From contig JACSVZ010000007.1 of the NCBI GenBank assembly GCA_014706295.1, positions 55,380,975-55,444,974 on the forward strand: a DNA stretch of 64,000 nt, in the 5' to 3' direction. A program made the position numbers and the translations under genes. The stretch's first letter is position 1. Each line of letters starts with the position of its first letter. The stretch comes from Lycocorax pyrrhopterus obiensis. Its lineage: Eukaryota; Chordata; Aves; Passeriformes; Paradisaeidae. The notes beneath the pieces were generated by a model, which worked only from the letters and a program-made list of their open reading frames with translations, made no database searches and was not told the origin of the DNA. Below are positions 48,501 to 60,113 of this stretch, in pieces.

Positions 48501-50406
48501 CATCAGATGTGCCTTCCCAGAGAAATTTGGTTTACAACTCCACAGGCAGCACAGATCACATTAGGCTCGGGCCCTGGTCTTCTCCAAGGAGGTCTAAGTG
48601 CTCTGGCAGAGCAAGCTGGACCCACAGCTAAACTGCACATAACTTCACAGAAAATAATTTGTTGTTGCCTGATTGGTGCCTGTTACATCTGCAGTGGGAG
48701 CTGATTAATTCAAAAGGCATGCCAGGCTTTCCAAACCTGTGATCAGAGGCAGGCTAATCTCTCTGGCAACAACATGGCAGATTGGGACCGAGCACTGAGC
48801 TAAAGCTGTGCCTCTGGCTTCCCCATGCCACGGGATTACTTTCTTCCATTGTTATACCGGGATGGCCAGTATTGATTGCTGCTTAAAGAACCAGGAAAGT
48901 GATGAACCTGCTCTATTTCTTTTTACATCTATAGGTGAAACATTTTTCAAACATTTTATGCAAGTATTCTTTGCTTTTGGGACACAGAGTAGCAACTTTC
49001 ATGCAAGTAAGCTCTTCCTAGAGTTAAAAGAGGAAGATAGAGATTTAGAAAAAAATCTGAGTGAATAAATTCTAAATTGGGGCTTTTAAATACATGTTTT
49101 CAGTGAAGTCTCATGTTGGGAGCGTTGAGAGTGCTGTGTGTGTGAATACTTGCTTGGAATGGATCCCAGCAGCAGGATCCAGATTCATGAGGGATGAAGA
49201 GTCTCCCTCTCAAGTCTTCAAAGCAGTTTTGCAAAATCAAAGGCTTTCAAATTTAAGTGAAGGCATATTATCCAGTTGCCCATACAGCTTTAACCTCATG
49301 CTCATTTTGAGATGATACATGCTTTCATTAGGACTATCTTATTCGGAAGAAAAAAATGTGGGAGCACAGAAATCTGACATTTCCTAATGTTTGAGTGCCA
49401 TCTAAATTAGTCTTCGTTTGCACAGCTCTGAGTATATGCCACTGTATGTAATTACTCCAGCTTTTTTAAGCAGTGGGAGACTATCACTGGTAACAATGAG
49501 CATGTAGTGAGCTGATGAAGTACGGGCTGAATAATTCTTTTTCTCTGTTGAGTACAAAGGAGGTCCAGGAAGACTGGACCATCAGTCTCCCCCTTTTCCT
49601 GGGCTTTGAATCCTATCATCTAAGGACTATGGTGAGACATCTTTGTAGTTCTACTACTGTGCACATCTAGATGTATCACAGCTTGGATGAAAGGAAGATT
49701 TGGGCACCTACCTCCTACTCAGTGGACTGTTAGATTATACTGAGGGTTCCTGAGTTGCCCTAGGACTGTAACCCAAGCCATAACCAAGCCGTATCTTGTC
49801 ACCTGGTAGGGTTTTGCTGATGACAGCACAGGTGTGAGTTGACTACAGTTGTTGCTGGAGTACATCTGCCTGCTTAACCATCTTCCTGCAGGCTGTGCTG
49901 TTCAGTTATTTCCTTCCTACTCACCTTGTGAGCTGCGTGTGTCGGGCAGGAAGAAGAGAGAAGACATCTGAAAGTCTTATTTGCAGACCTGAGACAACAA
50001 GGGTATGGAAAGAGAAGACAAGACTTTAAATATCTTCTTTCCATTTTTTTTCCAGCCTTGGCAGTCAGAGCTCACACCATTTGGTTCTGCCACTGGGACA
50101 TGGAATCTCACTTCACCCAAAGCATTGGCTCCTGCTCTCCCACTCTTTGTCACTGACACCACTACAGACCTTGATGTAGCTTTATCTTTCTGCAGCAGGT
50201 ATCAGTACTGAGCCTTGGGCCAAGATTTCCAAAGCCAGCTAATGATAATAAGTGTCTTAATTTGGTAAGGTGTGGAGGAACAATAAAGGCAAACTCACCT
50301 CAGAAAATGCTGAGTAGAGCTTTACCCTTAGAAGACGCGAAGGAGGAGCACCATGAGCACCTTGTCAATGTGCATCGTGTCATCCTGATATACAAGAAAT
50401 TATTTT
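42541..50406. other. Long noncoding stretch, no gene recognised
   Basis: No exon or interspersed repeat recognised. Minus-strand open frames at 43110-43637 (175 codons), 43641-44186 (181) and 44505-44954 (149) look sequential. However, they sit in different frames, include low-complexity Phe runs from the poly(A) at 43573, and show no domain or splice logic. CA-rich tract at 43337-43380, T-rich run at 44431-44440. The block at 46240-46480 has an unbroken, repeat-free character compatible with a conserved noncoding element, unproven. Confidence 0.45.
43573..43592 (+). repeat. Poly(A) run of 20
   Basis: Twenty uninterrupted A follow GGAAAT, so an AATAAA word overlaps its start. This could mimic the tail of a retroposed transcript, but no target-site duplication or gene-like upstream sequence was seen. 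Birds have few processed pseudogenes because CR1 does not use poly(A) priming. Most likely a mononucleotide microsatellite. Confidence 0.7.
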
Positions 50407-50491
50407 ATTGATTTAAACAGAATAAATCTATTGGTCGTTTTCACCCTTGTGCCAGCAAGTATTTACTGCGGTTTGTCAGCTGCTAGCAAAA
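50407..50491 (+). repeat. Duplicated element, copy A
   Basis: About 85 bases align with 51331-51417 at roughly 70% identity (about 60 matches counted by hand) with one 2-base gap. The two longest identical blocks are TATTTACTGCGGT and GCTGCTAGCAAAA. Both copies lie on the same strand, about 920 bases apart. Copy A also has an E-box-like CAGCTG at 50477-50482 that is changed in copy B, and a FOX-like GTAAACA just downstream. It does not resemble a repeat family I know. It may be an old local duplication of a regulatory element. Confidence 0.65.
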
Positions 50492-51330
50492 TAAAAGCAT
50501 ATGTAAACACGTAAAGCTGAGTGGCTTCTTGTCAGTCAGTCATCCTTGAGTTGCTGTTCATCGTACAGCACTTTACCTTTCTGTGGCAAAAAGAAAATGT
50601 TCCTGAACCTGACACCTTAAAAAAACAGCACATGAAAAGATGGAGAACAAGTTCTCTATTCCTCTGAAGTGTGCCTTAGACTCTTACTGACCTAATTTTT
50701 ACAGACTTTGATAGGTTTTTAATGTAGCACCTGATGTCAAAAGAGAGTTTATAAAAAGTATTTTCATTAACAAGCTCTTAATTCTATTCCCTTTCAGCAG
50801 ATCCCTGCTCTTAGGGCTCTCTTCATCATAAATCTTCTCCAGTCAGCCTACTCAGCTTCCAAGCAGTGACAGTATTTCTTTTTCTCAGATTAAAGTATTG
50901 ATAATCAAATCAGCATTTAGATAATAGAGCCCTTAATGTTCTGAGCAATTTTAGACAGCTGAGGCAAATTTTGCTATCACGAGCCATGATTCCTTACAGT
51001 AGCAAACAATACATCTGGGTTTGAATTAAAATGAGGCCTGTCTTTGGTGTAGGGTGGGAACGTAGGCAGTCAGCTAATTGAAATCTCCTCCCATGGAAGG
51101 GAAACAAGATTTTTTTTTAACCAAGAGAATGTCATTTAAAAAAAAAAAGGAGGTAAAAACTCTGTCTGAGAGGGTGTTGGTTGTACATTCAATCATTTTC
51201 CATGAATGGCTTGTCTCTTGTCATATTTACACACAAGTGAAAATCAAATGCATGTCAGCGATTGAAGAGTAATCAGCAGAGTAGTGCACCTCCTTTATAC
51301 TGAGGTCCATAAATCTCACTATGTGCCATT
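50492..51330. other. Noncoding spacer between the duplicated elements
   Basis: No gene. A run of nine T plus AA at 51110-51120 is complementary to TT plus nine A at 51136-51146, giving an AT-only 11-bp stem with a 15-base loop. Otherwise AT-rich and unremarkable. Confidence 0.5.
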
Positions 51331-51417
51331 ATTGGTGTAAATGGAACAGACGTATTGATTATTTGCACCTTTGTTCCGACTGGAATATTTACTGCGGTCC
51401 TCTGGCTGCTAGCAAAA
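51331..51417 (+). repeat. Duplicated element, copy B
   Basis: Partner of 50407-50491, in the same orientation. It keeps the shared ATTG...TAAA start, the TATTG.T..TTT.CACC.TTGT.CC middle, and the two 13-base identical blocks near its end. The shared TGCGGT is, on the other strand, ACCGCA, a RUNX-type core. This is a motif reading only. Confidence 0.65.
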
Positions 51418-53170
51418 AATGTATGTGATAAATTAAGATTACGGTTCCGTTCTATCTAGCAAGTGATTGCTTCTGTGGAAAACAGAAATAACCATCAGAG
51501 CAATAAACAGATTATTATGGATGAGCCAAAATTACATTTAACTCATTTTTACTAGCATGACTATAAAAAACTTCTTGGAGAAGAATTATTCCCCAATAGG
51601 ACTCTTTTGTTCCTGATAAGACAGGCATTGCCAATTAGTGTTTGCTAGGATATTTTTCCTCCTTAAAAACAACAACAAAAACGTTCTGAACTGGTTGGAA
51701 ACAGATTTAGTCTATGAGGATTAAGAGACACTCAAATAAAGTGCATTGAAGTAAATTTACAGCAATTCCTTTTACTAGCAGAAATACCACATATTTATGT
51801 GTATATGTACCTCTGTGTGTGTAATTACACATAAAAAATGAAAGTTTTATTTCTTTACCCGTATGTGCATGTGTATCAATTATCAGGGCGCTTCTTATGT
51901 GATACACTGCACTTACATGACAACTGGAAACAGAATGACTGCAAAGATGAAGGCTTCCTTACATCATGTGAAAAATTGAACTTGCAGCTTTAGGTTGGAG
52001 CAGAGGATCTTGCCACTTCTACCAAGGGATAAATTGGGAAGATAAAGAGATGAAGCAGTGTTAGAGGGCTGTGGAGAAAATCTAATGGTTTTTTTCTAAG
52101 TGCATAGCTGCTTCTATGAGTGCTGAGAGAGCAGGGACAGGAGCAGATGACTGATTTCCTCTTGGCTCTTGGAGCAGTGACCCCACGCCTGCTTTGCCAC
52201 CTCCAGCACTGAGATACCCCCAGATCACTTGGTCTCTTCCTGCAACCAGTCCAGGTGCAGGAAACCTGTCAGTCTTTCATCTGTAGCAACTATTTCTGGC
52301 ATTTCCAACCCCTTACACAATTTCATAGAGACCAAGCATTTAAAACAAATCTTCCATTGCATATATACTTCTTTTCACAACTCTCAATCCTAAATTTGTC
52401 TTGAATATTCTGAGTGATACCCTCAGACGTTCCAGAATCAGAAATAAAATCATAGGCAGAGGAGGTTCCTAACAGTGGAATATAACTGCTTGTACTTGGC
52501 CTTGGGAGGGTGCATAAGATGGTCATGGTCAGAACAGCAAGTGATGTGTACAAAGAAAATCTGGCTGTGCTGCAGAAAAGCAGAAATAAATAAACCTTAC
52601 CAAATTAATACCACAAAATCAAAACTGTTTTTCCAAATGAAGCCATAAATTTGTCGAAGTCTGGTTCTTGGGAAGAGAGAGGCAGAGGATACAGGTATTC
52701 TCCATCTCACCTCAGCGAACTGGAACTTACGTGTTGCATTCCTGTCTGTGTGCAAGTAAGACAAACAAACCTGGCGTGTGCCCGGTCTCCAGCAGCACCT
52801 GTAGTGCTGATATTTTGAGACAGAGATTGGAAAATGGTTTTATCTGCTCTGAATACTGGATCATAATTTCAACATGGATTTTGAAAGTATCTAAAAGGGA
52901 GATGTCAAAGAAAAAGGGGATTAAAATGCACATTGATTTTGTCAAACAGCAGCTCATGCTCAGGCTAGTCAATGATTTTCTCTGTTAAAATAATATTGTA
53001 GATCTTTTCTATCTTGAATCAGGGAAGGATATTGGCTGCACCATCATGTGGGAACTATGGATTAATGAACATGTTGGGGATTCACAGGAAAAAAAAAAGA
53101 AATGGCAGGACCTGGCTTCCAGGGAGAGAGCAACAGAGAGGGTTAAAGGGGAAACATAAGGCTGAAGAAG
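51418..53170. other. Noncoding stretch, no gene recognised
   Basis: Open frames below about 110 codons on both strands, overlapping and unrecognised. A degenerate TGTA/CACA-rich patch lies at 51790-51835. No gene supported. Confidence 0.5.
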
Positions 53171-53320
53171 GGTCATTAGTAGAGTTCCTCAAGAATAAGG
53201 TCTGGCACTTATTCTGCCCACTATTCTCATTAATGAGCTTGGCAGGACTATTAGGAAATTAACTAGTATCAAACCAACTTACTGATGCCAAGGTGCTGGG
53301 AGGCATTCTTAGCGGAGAGA
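53171..53320 (+). mobile_element. Diverged CR1 LINE reverse-transcriptase fragment, sense
   Basis: 'agagttcctcaagaataaggtctggcacttattctgcccactattctcattaatgagctt' matches the CR1 stretch that encodes the RT block around GVPQGSVLGP and the following FINDL. 'cttactgatgccaaggtgctgggaggcatt' about 100 bases later matches the block around FADDTKLGG. Spacing agrees with CR1. Frame and catalytic residues are lost: the aspartate pair region now reads as LTDAKVLGG. The match may extend weakly to about 53550. Confidence 0.6.
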
Positions 53321-56300
53321 AGGAGTGAACCGGCACACAGAAACTGGACTGACCTCAGAATTACATTCAAGGACTTGAAATCAAGGTTATGCATAAGGGA
53401 ACAGTAATTCTGCTGCACATTAGGAGTTTGTAATTTGGAAATGACTGTGGGGCAAAAAAGAAGACTACAGAACATTACCATAATGCTGCAGCAGGGTGGT
53501 CAAAGTCACTCTAAAGGTATAAGGGCAGAAGTGTTTCTAACAGCGTGAGGGAAGCACAAGCAGAGCTGTGCAAAGCCCTTGTGCATTGTATGGTCACCAT
53601 AAGGAGAGATGATTTCTGGCTGCTACAGGGACAGGGAAGGGCAGATGGCACGGCTGGGAAAAGCAGCATCTACTTCATAAGAGGGGACCAAAACACCTGG
53701 ATTGTTTTAGTGACACAAAGAATAGTGGTGGCTGCTTTGCAGATGCATTTATGGGTTCAGGATGAGGAGGGAAAACTTCTCCTCAAGGTGAAGGATCTTC
53801 TTGGTATAAGCCACATGGGAACACGCTTTGGGATCAAAAGACAGTATCTGACCAACTCAGCAAAGAGATTCTGAAAGAGCTTCTTGATTAAAGACAGAGA
53901 GAAAACCTAGGGTTTTCAAAGGGTCACCTGATGTGGGATATGTTGGGACTGCATCCATGAGGACCTTTTCAGTCTGGTGTGCCTGTCTTTCTGTGCCCTG
54001 CCAGGTCTGTGTATAAAAAAAAGTGCATTGCTTTCCAGGAGTCATCCTTCAGGAATATTTATATTTAACGCCCCAAATCTATAAAACACTTGCCTTGGAA
54101 ATTAGTTTAAGCAAAGAACTGGGTCTGCTTCTAAGTTTTTCAGCAAAAAGATGGTCCTGAAAGCCGAGTCTTGAAAACACATCTTGGACAGAGCAAGGAA
54201 GAAGCATTGTGTCTTTTCTCTGAGCTCCTGTCATGTTCAGATTGCTAGCAGAAGCAATGAACACAGGCTTCCTGAGTTAAATCTAATCCCTCTTCTCTGT
54301 TAAGAGAGAAGGGTATACCAGTTTTGAAACTCTTCTAACTACTCCAAAGACCAGCCCTTCTGTTTTAAGCTGCCTTAAAATAGGGGAATTCTGTTGAAAG
54401 CACTTAATCTTTCCCCATGGAAGGCTGTTAAAATGGGATCTATGGACTCCATGAGCAGTTGAAGTTATTGGTTTGCAGTTGTGTGCACATCAGACCTCAA
54501 ATAAAAGGGATTCTTTCCACTGCCTCATAACTGTAAACCCTCTGGACATTGGCATCTACTTTGGTTCTCCAGCAGCAACAGTTATGAATATTGCAATGTG
54601 TCTTTTTAGACACACATTGACGGGTTAACTTGGCTCAGTAAAAGGTAAAGACTACATGCCGGTGTATATCTTTGGTGTAGTGTCCAGGAATAAAACCAGA
54701 AAAGTGCCAGACACACAAAGAATGCCAGGATGCTGCTAATACCACTTGTCCAAAGCAAACCAACTGTTAAGAACTGAGATAAAACCAGGCTCAAAAAGTA
54801 ATAGAAACATTATCTATTCCCTGCCTGCCAGAAATCCCAATGTGCGTGAGCTAACAATGTGAGAAATGTAAACCACACTATCAGCCACATTTAGAAGCTA
54901 TTACGATCCTCTTTGCATCACTGTACAGCCAGCCAAGTTCTGGCAGCTCTGGCTAGTGAGCAGACTGCATCACTCATCATAATTATACATCAGCCCCCAG
55001 TAAACAGAGAGATATGCTACAGGCAAGGCTGGTAGCAAAAGCCTACTGATGTTGCCTGACACTTCCTCTTGTTAGAGCCTGCGTTCGGATGCTCACGACT
55101 TTGCCAATGTTTAATCTTTCCAAGTGAAAGTTCCCAGGCCCCAGGTTTCACATACAGAAAGTGTGGAAAAAAAAAAAAAGGCCAGTTTAGAACAGTTCAG
55201 CTTCCTCACTTACACTGAAGCCAGAGCTCTGCTGAGGGCAGGGTGAGGGAGTGATGAGCTTATGAGGAGAGATGAGGGAGGATCGAGGTCTGTCCCATAG
55301 TGTGCTGTGCTCGCTATTGCTGTCCCTGTCCTCTCATCTTTGTGCTATGAAGAAGGACTGTCAGTAGGGTGAATAGTTTCATGGTTAAACACGGCTTTGA
55401 GATCCTAAGATGTAAGACAATGCAGGGAAGGAGGGAATAACTAGGCTTAGAGGGGAAGGGATGTCTAGTTTTAGCACTCTTCATGGCCAGGAGTGAGCCA
55501 TGGCAGTCACAGGAATTCAGACATGGTGGGGGAGAGCTGGGTGGTTGTGCAGCTCTCCTTACCCACCAGCACGACAGAGGAGCCCAGCCTGAGCATGGTG
55601 ATTGAAATTATCAGAAAAGAGTTTGCTATCTTGATTCAGGAATCTCTTCTGCCAGCTTGTGTTGAAAGGACCAGAGCCTTCCAGTTAGAACTCCAAGCAA
55701 ACCAAATGAGTGAAAACTCAGAGATCTGCAAGCTGTTAAAGCATGCACTGCATTTAAGACTTTCTTTTCCCTTCTTATTTCAATCCTGAGCATAACTGTT
55801 CTAGCATAACAAATGTTTGAATGATATTATAAATATTGATCTGGAAGCAAGCTGATAAAAATGAAGCATTGTTATGAGCATGTTGTGGGGGTTTCAGAGT
55901 GAATGTATTGACTGATGGGCTTCACAGATTCAAATTACTGATATTCACTGGTTGGTTTTCAGGGGTTTGTAATCATATCTTTGGAGCATAACAAATCAAC
56001 TAGATGCATAAAAGACTTCTAGGGGCAAAAATCACAAGGATACGTTTGAACAAAACACACAAGCCCATGTAGAATTTTTCAGAATCAGAGCTACCTTTAG
56101 GAGAGACAATTACACAGCATGTCTGATCTCTGGTCCATTGTGACTCTGTGATGAAAACTAGCTATATTTTAACTTTATTTGCCCAAGTGCTCAGGAAGAT
56201 TACCCTGAAAAGGGAGAAAAGCTTTATGGTCAGACAGCAAATAAAAAAGAGAAGCAAGAGTTTGAAGGAAAAAAATGAAAAAAAAAAAAAACCAAACCAG

Positions 56301-59300
56301 GGAAGAAGAGCTGATAATGTGCAGTGCTGGGAAAGATGGAAATAACTGAGAATGGGCCTGACCCAAACTCCTTGAGCACTTCCTTGGAATTTATACTGAA
56401 AATAAGCAAAATAATTCCATAGGGTTGTCTCCAGCTGTCCTGACTGATCGTTTGCACAAAGAAAACAGGCATTAATTTGCTATTTCTATCAGCAGCAAAT
56501 TGCAGGGCTCAGTGTCTGAAAATGAAAAATCCTGGCTACAAAAAGTAAGATGGTGCTCAGCTGAAAATCATTGCAATAATGAATGCACTCTGACACATCT
56601 GTTACATCCTCTGGCTAAGAAAAGTATGACTTATTATACATTGGATGTTCAATTTGGCCCACTTCTGTGACTTTCAAAGACCCGGACCATCTATTTAAAG
56701 GCACACAGTCCTCATTAAAAACATTCACTTCTCAAGACGTTTTGCTGAATGGTATCTGTGTATCTGGGAGCCACCATCAGTGTGTGTCCTTTGGTGTGGA
56801 GTGAGTAGGAGTAGTGTAAATTAACTACTTGGTCCTTTCTGATTTTGAGTATTGTGTAGACGTTATCTTGGATGGGAGAGACTTTGGAATTTCCCTGAAG
56901 CCAGGTTTTTGTCAGTTTCATTGCTGAGTAAAAACACCGTTTCACAATAACAAAATGACTTCTGGACTTGAGGCTTACATCACAGTTCTGACAAACTGCA
57001 ATGGCTGTGACAGGGCTGGATTTTTATTTGGGAGATGTGACAGTTGCAATATTAACTCAGTTTTACCATTATCCTTTAATTGTGAGAGAACAATGCCCAG
57101 GGAGTCCTGCCTCAGGCAGTACACAAACATAGTACATCTAAGCTCTATGCAAAGAACAGTCCCTGCCCCAAATTTAAATAAACAAACCAGGTGCCAAGTT
57201 AGAAAAAGGGGTGTTGCTTACAGAAAAAAGAAAGCAATATTTCCCTAAGTGGTTGTGAATTCTCCAGCAGCTATTGCCACGCTGTGAGGGGCAGCCTGGA
57301 CAGGTGTGTGTGTGTCTGGACAGGCTCTCTGTATTCACCACGCTCTTATCTCACCTCCAGGCTCTCTGTCTCTTTTTGCTTCCTGCTATATTTGTTAATG
57401 AAGAGCAAGGACTGTCTGTCTGGTTCACTTTCTGGTGAGGATTACAGAGCCCTTTTCATGTCCTTTCTGCCCCCATTGAGAGACTGGGCCCTTGCTAGAA
57501 GTCCTGTCCCATTTTTGCCCTGCTCCCCTGCCAGCAAAGCATCAAAACATCTCCTGCATTATGGATATTTTAGGAAGTGCATTATTTATATTTTATGATT
57601 TTTAATTAAATTTCAGCTAAAGCAGATAAAACATTTTTTCTTCTTGAAAGCTTGGGAAAAATTATTAAAGAACATCTCTCCTTATTATCGGAAAGACGCG
57701 GTCCCTTCTTCCAGCATCCTTCCCTTACTTTTGTATCTGGAAAGAGAACACCAACTTACCAGCTTGTGGATAAAGGCAACTTGGACAATATGTTGTCAGC
57801 ATGTGTGTAGCTTTACTTTTATCCATGCATCTCCATGGCAGGTCAGCACACATTAGTTTCCTACAGAAGCCTGGAGAGATCCACGTTAATCGGATCATTT
57901 ATGCAATTGGTTCTTCTCTCTTGACAAAGCTGTCTCTGAATACATCGATGGCAGTCATGGAGGGCAAAGGTAAAGAATCTATGAGGTGTGACATATGTTG
58001 ATGGATGTCTCAGAACTCTCCAATGATCACATTTGAAAGCATGTTTTCACCCAACACAATGTTTATAATTCACACAGCTCGTTTCCTGGTAAAATAATAA
58101 TAATGTAAAATGTAAATAATATTATAGTATTTGCAACAGGAACAAAAAGAAAAAAATAGCAAAAAGGAGAAAAGTTTGCGGATACAATTTATGAAAGAAG
58201 TAATCAGAATAAATTGGCAATATTATGAAATCCTCATTATTTGGGATCTTCAAAATTAGATTAGTTAAAATATAAAACTCTTCCTGTTGGAAATGTGTCT
58301 GCCCTAGCAGAGAGTTGAACTACTTGACCTAAGAGGCTGTTTTGATCTCTATCTTCCACAGTTATACAAAAATAGCATAACTCATTTGTATCTTTTCTCT
58401 TCCTGACGAGTGTATCTGCTTTCCTTCAGCCACAGGAAACCTAAATCAGATGGTTTTCCTGACTTTTTAATTAACTATCATGGAACTTGGAGGCAAACCA
58501 ACTCTAGCTGATATGAAAGGTAGAAACTGTAGCAAGGAAAAGAGAAAGATTAGCTATTTAAATGACAATAGAGAATGACAAAGAGGGATGCTGACAGGAC
58601 TATGACTTGATTAAGATGGAGCTTTTCATTAATTTTTGTGGAGCAACTCTAATTGTTACAAAAACTATATTCAGCACTTTTCCATCATTTTAATTCCATT
58701 TCAAATGAATTTAATTTAATTTACCCAATGACTAATTTTTGGCCTTAAACGCATTAATGAGTAGTCCAGTTTTTCCAAAGAGAAAAGGGGCTCCAGCCCC
58801 TGAGACACGGACTGACACTCATTTGTATGTTTGAAAGCCTCTGCACATATGTTCCGTGTATAATTTCATTCTTTTCTATACATTAACTTCTAAAAGCCCT
58901 GGCTGCCTGTTTAGCTCAAAATTATTAGAAATTGTTATAATACCAATTTTGTATTATCACTTCCTACTGGTCTTCCTTGTTTCCCCAGCCAAGCCTTGCA
59001 GCAATAACAGCAACTACCAAATTCTCCACAGTGCTTAAGAAATTCTGTCAGACAATGTCACATGCTTAAATTGCTTCATGAAGTGCCAGCATGAACCTTG
59101 TTAGTAATTAAACTTGAACTGCTTAGTTAAATTTGTAGAAATTCAGACCTCTGTTTGTAAGAGTTCAGAGTTATCTGAGCATAATAAAACTTTGTGTACA
59201 AGTCTCTCTGAGGGATCATGGCCATTTGTTTGGGGTTGAAGAGTCCTGAGATTGGTCTCTAAGCTAAATCTTATTTTGAAAGAAGAACCATGCTTTCTTA

Positions 59301-60093
59301 GTGCACTATCCCTCCAAAATGTAACAAATTTACAGAAAGCCAAGATTTTGCTGGCAAAAGATGCATGTTCTTTGCGAGCTTCCTTTGGTAACCTGCCCCA
59401 TCTGATTTTCTGCATCTGAATACAAAACACTGAAGAGAAGGAGAACCCCTTTCCCCATCCCAGCAGTAACAGACTTCTGATTTTTTTGTGTTATGCAGAG
59501 TACCTCAGTAGGGTTCTACTTCTCTAATGCTTCCTGTGAGAGTGGAAGGACATAATGACACAGCGTGTTCTGCCGTTGTAATTTCAGTGCATAGGAATCA
59601 TCTCATTTTCACTTGGAGTGAAGAATCTGTCCAGATTTTTATGTTAGTAGATAACGTGTTGGCTAGAGAAGAGGTTCCCAGGTAAGTATGTTCCCTCTAT
59701 ATTTGGAAGAATTTTCCATAAGAAAATTAAAATATCTTCAATTTTTCAGCATAGTGTTTTTCAAGTATTCTTTCACAGAGTATTGACCCAAAAATCGGTT
59801 GCCACAAATATCTGATAATGAGAGTTTGAACTGTTTGTACTGATAGGTCACATAATTTGTATCATATTGATTCCATATGTGTACTGGAGGAGCACGTGCA
59901 AGGAGAATAATTTTAATGAGCAAAGACCCTGAAGCTCTGACGAAGGATAGGAAGTAAAACAGGGCTTGGGAATTGTGCCTCACTTACTATGTTTCCCTTT
60001 TTGGTTTATGCAACAGGAAATAAAAATCAGGTGATGTAAAGACTTATTGGCTGACAAGCATGGACATGGAATTTGAGTCCCTTATATTCCCGT
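53321..60093. other. Long noncoding stretch, no gene recognised
   Basis: No exon supported. Poly(A) runs of 13 (55167-55179) and 14 (56278-56291). Open frames at 53545-53874 (109 codons), 55493-55789 (98) and 57284-57598 (104) are unrecognised. An AT-rich patch lies at 58096-58130. No repeat family recognised beyond the CR1 remnant at its left edge. Confidence 0.5.
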
Positions 60094-60113
60094 ATATAAT
60101 ATATATATTATAT
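60094..60113. repeat. 20-bp perfect AT palindrome
   Basis: ATATAATATA is followed directly by its reverse complement TATATTATAT. An ATATTCCC word flanks both sides (60084-60091 and 60110-60117, overlapping the palindrome end). Such AT palindromes can extrude cruciforms and vary in length. Confidence 0.85.
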
